A stretch of 32,790 bases of DNA from an uncultured Candidatus Saccharibacteria bacterium (GTDB taxonomy: Bacteria; Patescibacteriota; Saccharimonadia; Saccharimonadales; Saccharimonadaceae). The stretch is from NCBI GenBank assembly GCA_938017675.1, contig CALIJB010000016.1, forward strand, positions 1 to 32,790, read 5' to 3'. This document shows positions 7,949 through 15,956 of this stretch, piece by piece. Each line of letters starts with the position of its first letter. Within the stretch, counting starts at the first letter, position 1. The notes under the pieces are model-generated. The model worked only from the letters and a program-made list of their open reading frames with translations, did not search any database and was not told the origin of the DNA. A program made the translations under genes and the position numbers.

Positions 7949-9229
7949 TTATTCGCTAAATGGCTGCGCTAGCGTCAACGATTGGTCATCCTCGGCGATA
8001 CGCAATAACTCATTATATTTAGCGACGCGATCGGTTCGCGATAACGATCCAGTTTTAATCTGGCCGCAACCCAGGCCAACGGCCAAGTGGCTGATTGTCG
8101 TGTCTTCGGTTTCGCCAGAGCGATGGCTCATGACGGTGCGCCAGCCAGCATTTTGCGCCATTTTAACAGCTTGAATAGTCTCGGTCAGCGAGCCAATTTG
8201 ATTTGGTTTAACTAGCAGCGCGTTGGCAGTTTGTTCAGCGATAGCCCGTTCAATCAGCGAGGTGTTCGTGACAAGCAAATCGTCGCCGACTAGCTGGATG
8301 CGGTCGCCGAGCCGTTCGCGCAGCAGCTTCCAGCCATCCCAATCATTTTCGGCTAGACCATCCTCGATTGAGACAATTGGAAATTCATTTGTCAAGGCTT
8401 CTAGCCAATCAACCATTTCGCTGCTTGCTAGCGACTTGCCTTCGCATTTAAGCTCGTAGCGTCCTTTTTGATAGAATTCGCTTGACGCCGCGTCCATTGC
8501 AAAGACAACGTCGCGGCCGAGTTCGTAGCTGGCGTTTTGAATGGCTTCGGATAATAAGGCTAGCGCTTCGCGGTTGCCGTTGCGGACGCGTGGTGCGTAG
8601 CCGCCTTCATCGCCGACAGTAGTTGGATAATCATAATTTTTTAGTACTTTGGCTAGCGCATGAAAGATCTCGGTGCCCATTTTGAGTGTGTCTGCAAAAG
8701 TCTGCGCACCTTTACAAATGATCATAAATTCCTGAATATCGGTAGCGAAAGCTGCGTGAGCGCCGCCATTGAGCACGTTCATCATTGGTAATGGCAGGAC
8801 AGGTGTGCTGTCGGTCATCTCTGCGACGTAGCGCCACAGCGGCTGATTCTTAGCGCTGGCGGCAGCTTTAGCGGCGGCTAGGCTGACGCTGAGAATGGCG
8901 TTAGCGCCAAGCTTGGACTTATTATCGGTACCGTCTAAATCGAGCATTATTTGGTCGAGAGCAGCTTGGTCGCTGGCATCGTGTCCAGCTAGTGCTGGCG
9001 CGATTATCTCGTTAACATTGCGGACTGCTTGGTAAACAGCCTTACCCGACCAGTCAATGCCGCCATCGCGCAATTCAAGCGCCTCAGCCGAGCCAGTGCT
9101 AGCGCCGCTCGGTACGGCAGCACGGCCAAGCGTGCCGTTACTTAAAATAACGTCTGCTTCAACGGTTGGGTTGCCGCGGCTGTCGAGGATTTGTCTTGCT
9201 TTGATTGATTGAATTGTGAAATCGTTCAT
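7949..9229 (-). CDS. eno: Enolase (phosphopyruvate hydratase)
   Basis: 426 aa, normal length. Converts 2-phosphoglycerate to phosphoenolpyruvate with Mg2+. Typical blocks: QILDSRGNPTVE near the N-terminus, SGASTG, GDEGG with the general acid Glu (about 208), metal ligands in SIEDGLAENDW and VGDDLLVTN, catalytic Lys in LLVKPNQIGS (about 341) and SHRSGETEDT. In the usually conserved HA(D)N-type segment the sequence reads GGAHAAFATDIQEFMI. The frame is open further upstream, but the ATG at 9229 gives the normal enolase start and lies 6 bp after a TATAAT, so it is probably leaderless. It is divergent from gpmA, the preceding enzyme of glycolysis. Confidence 0.97.
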   Translation of the reverse strand: MNDFTIQSIKARQILDSRGNPTVEADVILSNGTLGRAAVPSGASTGSAEALELRDGGIDWSGKAVYQAVRNVNEIIAPALAGHDASDQAALDQIMLDLDGTDNKSKLGANAILSVSLAAAKAAASAKNQPLWRYVAEMTDSTPVLPLPMMNVLNGGAHAAFATDIQEFMIICKGAQTFADTLKMGTEIFHALAKVLKNYDYPTTVGDEGGYAPRVRNGNREALALLSEAIQNASYELGRDVVFAMDAASSEFYQKGRYELKCEGKSLASSEMVDWLEALTNEFPIVSIEDGLAENDWDGWKLLRERLGDRIQLVGDDLLVTNTSLIERAIAEQTANALLVKPNQIGSLTETIQAVKMAQNAGWRTVMSHRSGETEDTTISHLAVGLGCGQIKTGSLSRTDRVAKYNELLRIAEDDQSLTLAQPFSE

Positions 9230-9235
9230 AGTTAT

Positions 9236-9244
9236 ATTATAGCA
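9236..9244 (-). promoter_or_regulatory. Extended -10 promoter of eno (TGCTATAAT)
   Basis: On the minus strand TG-C-TATAAT ends 6 bp before the eno ATG. It shares a 96-bp intergenic region with the gpmA promoter. Confidence 0.75.
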
Positions 9245-9313
9245 TTTAATGCAGAATACTAGACTGTTTGAAATCTCACGGATAAAATATTTCAGACAAC
9301 TTGATTTTCGCGG

Positions 9314-9319
9314 TATAAT
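9314..9319 (+). promoter_or_regulatory. -10 box of gpmA (TATAAT)
   Basis: A perfect TATAAT ends 6 bp before the gpmA ATG, implying a leaderless mRNA. A weak -35 (TTCAGA, 9291-9296) lies 17 bp upstream. Confidence 0.7.
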
Positions 9320-9325
9320 GAATTT

Positions 9326-9979
9326 ATGGAAGTGCAAAAACAGGGAATTTTAGTTATTAGCCGCCACGCAGAAAGCGAGTGGAATTTATTAGGTAAGTGG
9401 ACCGGCTGGACAGATGTCAATTTGACAGAAAAAGGCATGCGCGAAGCCGAGCAGCTTGGTGAAATTATTCGCGATATTCACTTTGATGCCGCTTATACTA
9501 GCGAGCTCAAACGTACGCAGCAGACTTGCGATGGAATTCTGCGCGGTAAGGGCGACCAGGCGGATCTCGAACGGATTATCGCCAAGCCGCTTAACGAGCG
9601 TGATTACGGCGACTTAACTGGCAAAAACAAATGGGAAGTCAAAGACGAGATTGGCGACGAAGCATTTCAGGGAATTCGCCGCGGTTGGGATTACCCGGTA
9701 CCGGGCGGTGAAACACTCAAAGATGTTTACGCGCGGGCAATTCCATATTTTCAAAGCGAAATCTTGCCGCGGTTGCAAAGAGGCGAAAATATCCTGCTTG
9801 TTTCGCACGGTAACACTATCCGCGCGCTGATGAAGTATCTCGACCAGATTCCTGATGAAGAGATTGGTAAAGTGGAAATGCCGTTTGGCACACTGCTCGT
9901 CTATAAATTTGATGCTGGTCATCAATTGCCGTTAGATAAGCAAACGCGCACCATAGACATCATCCCGCCGAAAGCTTGA
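9326..9979 (+). CDS. gpmA: 2,3-bisphosphoglycerate-dependent phosphoglycerate mutase
   Basis: 217 aa, slightly shorter than the usual 230-250. Interconverts 3- and 2-phosphoglycerate through a phosphohistidine. The signature is ISRHAESEWN (phosphorylated His at about 14; most relatives have RHGES). It is followed by FTGWTDV-like KWTGWTDVNLTEKG, YTSELKRTQQT, the acid block LNERDYGDLTGKNK (Glu about 91) and LLVSHGNTIRALMKYL (second His about 161). The length and the YGxLxGxNK block separate it from broad-specificity histidine phosphatases. It is divergently arranged with eno, so two consecutive glycolytic steps share an intergenic region. Confidence 0.95.
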   Translation: MEVQKQGILVISRHAESEWNLLGKWTGWTDVNLTEKGMREAEQLGEIIRDIHFDAAYTSELKRTQQTCDGILRGKGDQADLERIIAKPLNERDYGDLTGKNKWEVKDEIGDEAFQGIRRGWDYPVPGGETLKDVYARAIPYFQSEILPRLQRGENILLVSHGNTIRALMKYLDQIPDEEIGKVEMPFGTLLVYKFDAGHQLPLDKQTRTIDIIPPKA

Positions 9980-9983
9980 ATTA

Positions 9984-10586
9984 TTACCAGATTTCTTTAT
10001 GCGGTACGCGTAAGATTTTGGCTAACGTATATTGGATAAGCCAATAAACAGCTGATACCACTAAGCAGAAATTACCGACAATAGTCATAACTTGGTGCGG
10101 TAGTTTAGGAATTGTCGGGGCAAAGAGCAGCAGAATGACCGGCAGAACCGTCAATATTAATTTAATGCAAATTATCAGTTTGTACGACAAGTTTAATTTC
10201 CATTTTTTTGCTGGTTGTTGTTTTGGCGGGCGGGTATTGGCGGCTATCACGTTGGCTGCCGAATGCGTGATTTTAGCGCCAGTCTTGCCGATTTTCTTTG
10301 GCAATCCTATCAGCGTGATTATTGACATAACAATAATTGCAGCTGTAATGGCAATAGAGACGATGGCAATGAAAGGGGCGGCGTCGCTATAGCACCCAGA
10401 GTGGCTCACGACGGGGCGAGGCGCTTGGCGTTCTGGTAGAAAAATCTTTTGTACAGCTTCTGATTGGAATAACGGATATAGTAATATAATTGCCGTCCAT
10501 GTCCACTGCAAAAATACTGACAAATACCCTAATGTGCCAAAAATATTAACGACTATGCGGCGGCGCGAGTGTTGTTTGCTTTTCAT
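9984..10586 (-). CDS. Hypothetical membrane protein (about four helices)
   Basis: 200 aa when started at the ATG at 10586. A short basic N-terminus (KSKQHSRRR) precedes four hydrophobic segments, at about 15-40, 75-100, 130-155 and 165-190. A basic linker lies between helices two and three (KKIGKTGAKI, then RPPKQQPAKKWK). The frame is open further upstream, but the ATG at 10586 lies 6 bp after an extended -10 box (TGCTATCAT), so the longer start would overlap the promoter. It converges with gpmA with a 4-bp gap. I recognise no family; a pilin-system or secretion accessory role would be guesswork. Confidence 0.75.
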   Translation of the reverse strand: MKSKQHSRRRIVVNIFGTLGYLSVFLQWTWTAIILLYPLFQSEAVQKIFLPERQAPRPVVSHSGCYSDAAPFIAIVSIAITAAIIVMSIITLIGLPKKIGKTGAKITHSAANVIAANTRPPKQQPAKKWKLNLSYKLIICIKLILTVLPVILLLFAPTIPKLPHQVMTIVGNFCLVVSAVYWLIQYTLAKILRVPHKEIW

Positions 10587-10592
10587 ATAGTT

Positions 10593-10601
10593 ATGATAGC
10601 A
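10593..10601 (-). promoter_or_regulatory. Extended -10 promoter (TGCTATCAT)
   Basis: On the minus strand it ends 6 bp before the ATG at 10586, predicting a leaderless mRNA. Confidence 0.6.
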
Positions 10602-10637
10602 TGAGGAGTATGGGAGGGCAAAACAGAATAATAACAA

Positions 10638-10660
10638 AACCTGCCGCTTGTTGGCAGGTT
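10638..10660 (-). terminator. Terminator of tRNA-Pro
   Basis: 8-bp perfect stem AACCTGCC/GGCAGGTT with a 7-nt loop, followed on the minus strand by TTTTGTTATT. Confidence 0.8.
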
Positions 10661-10671
10661 CATGATTCAAA

Positions 10672-10747
10672 TGGTCGGGGTGAAAGGACTCAAACCTTCG
10701 ACCTCACGGTCCCAAACCGCGCGCGCTATCAACTGCGCCACACCCCG
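10672..10747 (-). tRNA. tRNA-Pro (anticodon UGG)
   Basis: Complete cloverleaf on the minus strand. The acceptor CGGGGTG pairs with CACCCCG, discriminator A, with an encoded CCA. The anticodon stem CGCGG/CCGTG closes the loop TTTGGGA, giving anticodon TGG. Length with CCA is 76 nt. Confidence 0.97.
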
Positions 10748-10763
10748 ATAGATGTGCAAAGCT

Positions 10764-10769
10764 ATTATA
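10764..10769 (-). promoter_or_regulatory. -10 box of tRNA-Pro (TATAAT)
   Basis: On the minus strand TATAAT predicts a start near 10757, leaving a pre-tRNA leader of about 10 nt. Confidence 0.6.
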
Positions 10770-10776
10770 TATTATT

Positions 10777-10805
10777 TTGCGAGTTTTTCCTAGTCGTAAT
10801 ATAAT
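10777..10805 (+). promoter_or_regulatory. Promoter TTGCGA-17-TATAAT of the glycosyltransferase gene
   Basis: -35 at 10777-10782, -10 at 10800-10805, and the ATG at 10812 after 6 bp, so leaderless. It overlaps the promoter region of divergent tRNA-Pro. Confidence 0.7.
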
Positions 10806-10811
10806 CAAAGC

Positions 10812-12302
10812 ATGAAAATATTATTTTGGAAGTATAGTAATGACTATGACAAGGTCTATAGGTGGCTGATAATTGCTGTGCCAGTAGTAGTGGCAGCTCT
10901 TAGCTTATGGATTGGCCTGCGGCAGAGCGTTTGGTTTGATGAAGCATATTCGATAATGGTAGCCAAGCGGTCTGCCAGCGAGATTATTCGGCTGTCGGCG
11001 CTCGATACTCATCCACCGCTGTATTATCTCATTCTGAAAATTTGGGCGAATGTTTTTGGCTGGAGCGAACTGGCATTGCGCTCGCTAAGCGTGATCTTTT
11101 ATGGAGCCTCAATTGCGGTAGCTGGTTGTTTTATTAAAAGGCATTTTAATGCGCGATCAGCCATTTATGTATTAACGATGTTGCTTCTGTCGCCATTATT
11201 AATGCGCTACGGTTTCGAAATTCGCATGTATGCTATGGCGTCGTTAATCGGCGTAGCGGCGACGGTAATGTTGGTACGGGCACACTCTAGCAAGCGGTGG
11301 ACTGACTGGCTTATTTATGGAGCGCTAGTGGCGCTCGGCATGTACACGCTATACTACTTGGCGCTTTTGTGGCTGGCTCATCTAGCCTGGCTAGTCGCGA
11401 TTGATGCTGGTAAGTTGCGTAAGTCTCCATGGAAAGAGTGCCGCTGGATAGGGGCTTATGCGTTTAGCCTGTTGCTGTTTCTTCCGTGGCTGTCGTCTTT
11501 TTTGAAGCAGGTTGGCAATGGTGCGCTCGCGCCAATTGGACAGCCAATGAATCTCGAGCAGTTAGTTGGTATTGTTTCGTTTAATACAATATACCAGCCG
11601 CTTTGGCAACTGGGTGTGATTGCCTCAATATTGGTGCTGGCGATAATTTTTGTATCTGTCCGCTCGATTGTCATTACTTTTCATATTAAGAAAAAAAACG
11701 ATATTTTGTGGTTATTAGTTAGTTATATTAGCGTGCCGATAATATTATTGATGGTAATTTCTCTGCATAAACCGATGTATGTCGAGCGTTATTTGGCGCA
11801 CGTTGCGATTGGCTTAGTCATGCTCGTGGGAGCTAGTCTCGCACTATCGACCGAACGTGAGACTCGTGAAGTTTGGCGAATAGCCTCACCGTTAGTTTTG
11901 CTGGTAGTTCTGGCGATTGGGGCAAATAATCTCGGTCAGGTTGGCAATTATAACTTTCAGCGTATGCAAAAGCCAAACGTCAACTCTGTTGCTTCTATAG
12001 TTAAATGTAGCGAAAACGATGTGGTGTTAGCGGCCGATCCGTATGTGGCGATTGAGCTAGATTATTATCTACCGAATTGCCAGATATACTTTGCTAGTAG
12101 TGACCAACATCTTGGCGGCGGTTATGCTCCGCTAGATGGCAATAGCCGCCAAGTTGTCAACACGAAAAAAACATTTACCCGCGCAAAGAATATCTATAAT
12201 GTCTACTATAGCGATATGAAAGCTAGTCTGCCAGGTAATTATCGCGATGTCGAAACGATCGATTTATCACTGCTAAAAATCACTAAGTTTAGCGCGGAAT
12301 AA
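10812..12302 (+). CDS. PMT/ArnT-like membrane glycosyltransferase
   Basis: 496 aa with about ten membrane helices. Members of this GT-C group (GT39/GT83-like, dolichyl- or undecaprenyl-phosphate-sugar mannosyl/arabinosyl transferases) move a sugar from a polyprenyl phosphate to a protein or lipid on the outer face of the membrane. The first outside loop carries the hallmark acidic motif WFDEAYS at about residues 41-47, followed by LDTHPPLYYLILKIW, which is characteristic of the family. The C-terminal 100 residues are soluble. Donor and acceptor cannot be told from sequence. The gene ends 14 bp inside the convergent OpgC-like gene. A role in decorating surface proteins or pilins is possible but unproven. 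Confidence 0.9.
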   Translation: MKILFWKYSNDYDKVYRWLIIAVPVVVAALSLWIGLRQSVWFDEAYSIMVAKRSASEIIRLSALDTHPPLYYLILKIWANVFGWSELALRSLSVIFYGASIAVAGCFIKRHFNARSAIYVLTMLLLSPLLMRYGFEIRMYAMASLIGVAATVMLVRAHSSKRWTDWLIYGALVALGMYTLYYLALLWLAHLAWLVAIDAGKLRKSPWKECRWIGAYAFSLLLFLPWLSSFLKQVGNGALAPIGQPMNLEQLVGIVSFNTIYQPLWQLGVIASILVLAIIFVSVRSIVITFHIKKKNDILWLLVSYISVPIILLMVISLHKPMYVERYLAHVAIGLVMLVGASLALSTERETREVWRIASPLVLLVVLAIGANNLGQVGNYNFQRMQKPNVNSVASIVKCSENDVVLAADPYVAIELDYYLPNCQIYFASSDQHLGGGYAPLDGNSRQVVNTKKTFTRAKNIYNVYYSDMKASLPGNYRDVETIDLSLLKITKFSAE

Positions 12303-13449
12303 TCTTCATCAAAAATTTGGTTCGCACTGCTAGGTAAATAATTGCAATTACCAAAATCGATAGCGCGAGGTTTTGAGGAACCTCGGCTAGACGGTCAAAA
12401 GAATTAAAATAACTAGCCGGCGCGCCATATTGCGGATTGACTATTAGATGTGCTCCCATGACTACGAAGGCATGAATTGAATAAACGTAAAGCGAATTAG
12501 TCCCAAACGGAATAAGTAGCCAGCCTAGATAGCGTTTAATTTGTTTTTCAAAACGCTGGAAAATCATAAAAAACCCAATAAACCAGAGCAGCGACATAGC
12601 TACGCGCGCTGGCGTTAGAGCTAGCTTATCGAAGCTGGCCGCTAGGATAGGGCGAAAATTATTAATAGCTGTCGAAAGATTATCATTTAAGGCTGGCGCA
12701 AAAAACTCGGCAAAAACATTGGCGATGAAAGTGATGATAAACATGGTAAAGATGACAGTTTTAGTACGGCGCCGCGTTTTGGCGGACAAACTATTCCACC
12801 ATGATTTAATTTGCGGCGAGTAAAATCCTAGCGTGAAGGCGATGAAAAAAATAAATTGCCAAGTAAATGGTTGAGTGAATTCGTTAACCGGCTTTGGCGT
12901 TAGTAGCCAAACTAGAGTACTGATGGCTAGAACGATGTACCATTTGCCGCGGCGCAGTAGCCAAAGCGCAGCTGGTGTTAGCGCTAAAAATATCGCATAT
13001 AGACGCAAGTAATCGGCCCAGCCGTAGAATTCTTGCAAGGTAACTATTCTCCAAAATAAACTAAAGATATTGCTATCTAGCGGAGGCAAAGGCGACTTGA
13101 CGCCGTCGTTACCAACAAAATGCCAGCCGATTGCAATCGATAATATTGTAATGATGATACTGGTTAGATATAGCATGAAGCTTCGCCGCCAGATCAATTT
13201 AGCAGCGTATCTAAACGAGCGCTCTGTTAATTTAGCGCCGCGGACAATACCTAATACTAATCCAGAAATAATAAAGAACCCTTCGGCGGCAGTGACGTAT
13301 AATCTGCTGTCGCCGCTGATGAACACGAGGCCATTTGGAAAATAACTCAAATGATCAAGTATGATTATCACCAAAAACCAGCCTCTCATTAAATCTAGGC
13401 TGACAATACGATTAATTTTTGGTTTTTTTACAGCGCTCATTTTGGTCAC
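12289..13449 (-). CDS. OpgC-like polytopic membrane acyltransferase
   Basis: 386 aa with about ten helices. The N-terminus after a basic tail reads RIVSLDLMRGWFLVIIILDHL, then TAAEGFFIISGLVLGIV, the pattern of OpgC proteins, which are related to acyltransferase-3 and modify extracytoplasmic glycans. The D-x-x-R-G motif and the His of LDHL are the conserved charged residues. The start is uncertain between the GTG at 13449 and the ATG at 13440. An extended -10 (TGCTATACT) ends 7 bp before the GTG, which favours a leaderless GTG start. It converges on the glycosyltransferase gene, so both may act on surface glycans. The substrate is unknown. Confidence 0.85.
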   Translation of the reverse strand: MTKMSAVKKPKINRIVSLDLMRGWFLVIIILDHLSYFPNGLVFISGDSRLYVTAAEGFFIISGLVLGIVRGAKLTERSFRYAAKLIWRRSFMLYLTSIIITILSIAIGWHFVGNDGVKSPLPPLDSNIFSLFWRIVTLQEFYGWADYLRLYAIFLALTPAALWLLRRGKWYIVLAISTLVWLLTPKPVNEFTQPFTWQFIFFIAFTLGFYSPQIKSWWNSLSAKTRRRTKTVIFTMFIITFIANVFAEFFAPALNDNLSTAINNFRPILAASFDKLALTPARVAMSLLWFIGFFMIFQRFEKQIKRYLGWLLIPFGTNSLYVYSIHAFVVMGAHLIVNPQYGAPASYFNSFDRLAEVPQNLALSILVIAIIYLAVRTKFLMKIIPR

Positions 13450-13456
13450 TTCTACC

Positions 13457-13465
13457 AGTATAGCA
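13457..13465 (-). promoter_or_regulatory. Extended -10 promoter of the OpgC-like gene (TGCTATACT)
   Basis: On the minus strand it ends 7 bp before the GTG at 13449. Confidence 0.65.
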
Positions 13466-13498
13466 GGTCCAATCTGAGGATAGTGTTAAAAGTAGTGG

Positions 13499-14227
13499 TT
13501 AGCGCGGGCGTTTTTTGGCGATATTACGAGCCTGTTCAGTGTACTTGTCTTCAAGCGGGTCTAAAACGACGGCACCGTATTTACGGATTATAGCTTGCGA
13601 AATCATCCAATCGGCAATGTGCGGATTCTTTGGCAAGAGCGGACCGTGCAAATAGGTACCGATAACGTTACGATAACGGGCGCCTTCACGGCCATTAATA
13701 TTATTGTTGCCTACGCCTTTGATGACGTCGCCGAGCGCTGCGGTATTTTGGCCAAGCGTAGTTAGCCCGGAGTGATTCTCATAACCGATAATTTCACCGA
13801 ATTCTGGACTTTTGACGATAATATTACCAACAATGCGCTCGTCACCACCAATTGTCTCTAGGTCAAGAATACCGATACCAGGAATCATGTCGCCGTCTTT
13901 GGTAGTAAACGAGCGGCCGAATAGTTGGTATAAACCGCAGATAACTAACATTGGTAAATCGTCGTCAGCTAATCGTTTGAGCTGAGGGGCAATCTTTTGC
14001 AGGTCGTCGCTAATTCGTAATTGTCCAGAGTCCTGTCCACCACCACCGACGATTAAATCAACATCGTCTGGAAAAGCGTCGCCAACATTGTACTCAATTA
14101 GTTTGGTAGCAAAACCACGCCATTCTAGCCGCCGCTTGAGAGTCAGAACATTGCCCCAGTCGCCGTAAATGTTCATATCGCGCGGATAAAGTTGCAAGAT
14201 AGTGATAGATTGCGGTTGCTTTTTCAT
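13499..14227 (-). CDS. gatD: Lipid II isoglutaminyl synthase, glutaminase subunit GatD
   Basis: 242 aa, the normal size. GatD is a class I (triad) glutamine amidotransferase that supplies ammonia to MurT, which amidates the alpha-carboxyl of D-Glu in the peptidoglycan stem. Nucleophile Cys97 is in MLVICGLYQLFG, His194 in GTYLHGPLLPKNP, and the ILQLYPRDMNIYGDWGN start is typical of GatD/CobQ-like proteins. Its ATG overlaps the murT stop (ATGA at 14224-14227), so the two subunits are coupled. It shares the murT promoter. Confidence 0.96.
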   Translation of the reverse strand: MKKQPQSITILQLYPRDMNIYGDWGNVLTLKRRLEWRGFATKLIEYNVGDAFPDDVDLIVGGGGQDSGQLRISDDLQKIAPQLKRLADDDLPMLVICGLYQLFGRSFTTKDGDMIPGIGILDLETIGGDERIVGNIIVKSPEFGEIIGYENHSGLTTLGQNTAALGDVIKGVGNNNINGREGARYRNVIGTYLHGPLLPKNPHIADWMISQAIIRKYGAVVLDPLEDKYTEQARNIAKKRPR

Positions 14228-15501
14228 CGGATTTCCTCCACGTCGGTATAGCGGGCTAGTAGTCGTCGTAGTGCTAACATTGCGGTGTAGCTACAATAAA
14301 TGCGCTTTGGCTGGCGAGTGTGTTTAGTGATGAGCTGGCGCAGCGCAACCGTCAGGTCAGTATCGACAAAATCGATAGGTACTTCGTCATATTCTAGTCG
14401 CAGGGCCATGTCATAGGCGCGGACGCCAGATACAGCAGTGACGCCTTGTTGTTGTAAGCTATCGAAATCGACATCCCAGAGCCAGCTCATATCGCGGCCA
14501 TCTGCGTAAGCATCGTTGATAGCTATCATAGTGGCGTAGTTTGCTGGGTTGAACGAAGCTAGGGCTAAACGGAAGCCGGCCGGATTTTTGACCAATACTA
14601 GCTCGCAGGGTTGTCCATCTATTATTAATTGCTCGCCGCGGCCAAAAGCTGGCTTAATACCTGATAGCGCTTCGAGCATAGAATCAACATTTAGATTATT
14701 ACCGAGAATTGCGCGCACTAAAGCAACAGCACCGGTGGCATTTTGAAGATTGTAGATGCCACGCAGATTTAGATTCACCGAGTGATCACTGCCGTTGAAG
14801 CCGATAACGGCGTGCTGGTCTTTAAACTCTTCAAGACTGGTGTCGTCAGCGTACAATTTAGCCGCATTTTGCTCGTTACTACGTAGAGAATCATCAGAAG
14901 GGAAAGTCTGCGAATATTTTGGGTTAACGCCAAAACTTCGCAGCGGTGATTTGATGTCGTTTACAAAATCAGGACTACTTAATCGCGGGTCGTCGCGGTT
15001 AAGGACTACGCACTTTGTTGTGTTTATTGCAACATTGTGGAGGAGCTTGGCGGTATTGTCAATTTCGCCGAAGCGGTCGAGCTGGTCGCGCATAACGTTG
15101 AGCAGCAAACAGTAGTTTGGCTTGATTGCTTTTACAAAGTGAACAGCATAGGCTTCGTCGAGTTCAAGCACGGCAATATCAGCGTTCATTCGTCCGTGCA
15201 AATCAACTTCGCCTAATAGCGCTGATGCCACGCCGCGCGTGAAGTTGCTGCCAGTACGGTTGGTAAATACTTTCAGGCCTTGGCTTTCTAGTAATTCGAC
15301 AACAATTTTGGTGGTAGTGGTTTTGCCATTAGTGCCGCTGATGAGTGCTACACCCATTGGTAGTTGCTGTAATGTGCGGCTAACAAAATCTGAGTCGATT
15401 TTTTCAATTACCAAGCCTGGTAAGGCTGAGCCGCTACCGCCGCGAATCTGTGCAGCTTTCTTAACAGTCTTCCCGAGCATAGTCGTGAGAGTTTGACGCA
15501 T
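14224..15501 (-). CDS. murT: Lipid II isoglutaminyl synthase, Mur-ligase subunit MurT
   Basis: 425 aa. Mur ligase-like enzyme that activates D-Glu of lipid II with ATP for amidation by GatD-derived ammonia. P-loop ISGTNGKTTTTKI at about 54-66; Mur-ligase block LNVMRDQLDRFGE at about 134-146; C-terminal DUF1727 block with DGRDMSWLWDVDF at about 335-347. Staphylococcal MurT has a four-Cys zinc ribbon inserted in the middle domain; here the matching stretch (about 175-245) has no Cys. An ATG at 15510 lies inside the -10 box and cannot start the protein if that promoter is used, so the ATG at 15501 is chosen (leaderless). Confidence 0.96.
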   Translation of the reverse strand: MRQTLTTMLGKTVKKAAQIRGGSGSALPGLVIEKIDSDFVSRTLQQLPMGVALISGTNGKTTTTKIVVELLESQGLKVFTNRTGSNFTRGVASALLGEVDLHGRMNADIAVLELDEAYAVHFVKAIKPNYCLLLNVMRDQLDRFGEIDNTAKLLHNVAINTTKCVVLNRDDPRLSSPDFVNDIKSPLRSFGVNPKYSQTFPSDDSLRSNEQNAAKLYADDTSLEEFKDQHAVIGFNGSDHSVNLNLRGIYNLQNATGAVALVRAILGNNLNVDSMLEALSGIKPAFGRGEQLIIDGQPCELVLVKNPAGFRLALASFNPANYATMIAINDAYADGRDMSWLWDVDFDSLQQQGVTAVSGVRAYDMALRLEYDEVPIDFVDTDLTVALRQLITKHTRQPKRIYCSYTAMLALRRLLARYTDVEEIR

Positions 15502-15508
15502 AAAACTC

Positions 15509-15514
15509 ATTATA
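15509..15514 (-). promoter_or_regulatory. -10 box of murT-gatD (TATAAT)
   Basis: On the minus strand TATAAT ends 7 bp before the ATG at 15501 and overlaps an upstream in-frame ATG. It lies 45 bp from a divergent -10 box. Confidence 0.7.
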
Positions 15515-15558
15515 CCTGTTTTTGGCGCATTATAGTAGCGTCCAAACGCTTTTTGAAT

Positions 15559-15564
15559 TATAAT
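15559..15564 (+). promoter_or_regulatory. -10 box of the membrane protein-clp operon (TATAAT)
   Basis: TATAAT ends 8 bp before the ATG at 15573; the message would have at most 1-2 nt of leader. Confidence 0.65.
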
Positions 15565-15572
15565 AAAAGCAT

Positions 15573-15956
15573 ATGTTTATTGCGGGCATGATTTCGTGGT
15601 GGTATAGCGTTGGTTGGAAGCGGGCAGCAGTAGATGTTTGGGAGTCTATCGAGCGATTATACGATACGTTTTCGCTGGGGCTATTACTGAAGACGCTGTT
15701 TGCGCCGTGGCGGCAAATTTCAGCCGGGAAAGTGCGCGGACCAATCGGGGTGCAGTTGCGGGCGTTTTTTGATCGCTTGGTGTCGCGAATCATTGGCGGC
15801 TTTATAAGGATAATAACGCTGCTGATAGGTGTAGCAGTCTTGTGCTTGATGCTGTTGATTGGTTTGTTGCGTTTAGCGATTTGGCCGTTGGTGCCAGCGA
15901 TGCCAGCGGTAATGGTTGTTGCGGCAATATCGGGGTGGGTACCATGGCATCTTTAG
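15573..15956 (+). CDS. Small membrane protein upstream of the Clp-like ATPase
   Basis: 127 aa. The N-terminus is aromatic-rich (MISWWYSVGWKRA), followed by an amphipathic part (LYDTFSLGLLLKTLFAPWRQ) and then hydrophobic segments at about 72-98 and 100-122. The gene overlaps the next one by 13 bp, so the two are translationally coupled. Because the next protein carries its own pair of membrane helices at the N-terminus, this small protein may be its membrane partner. I do not recognise a named family, although the block with APWRQI looks strongly constrained. Confidence 0.8.
   Translation: MFIAGMISWWYSVGWKRAAVDVWESIERLYDTFSLGLLLKTLFAPWRQISAGKVRGPIGVQLRAFFDRLVSRIIGGFIRIITLLIGVAVLCLMLLIGLLRLAIWPLVPAMPAVMVVAAISGWVPWHL

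Noticed and set aside
7949..9337. 462-aa enolase form
   Set aside because: The extra 36 residues cover the eno-gpmA promoter region and overlap the gpmA start.
15842..15943. Longer N-terminus of the Clp-like ATPase
   Set aside because: It overlaps the coding end of the small membrane protein in another frame and adds Cys/Gly-rich residues without family resemblance.
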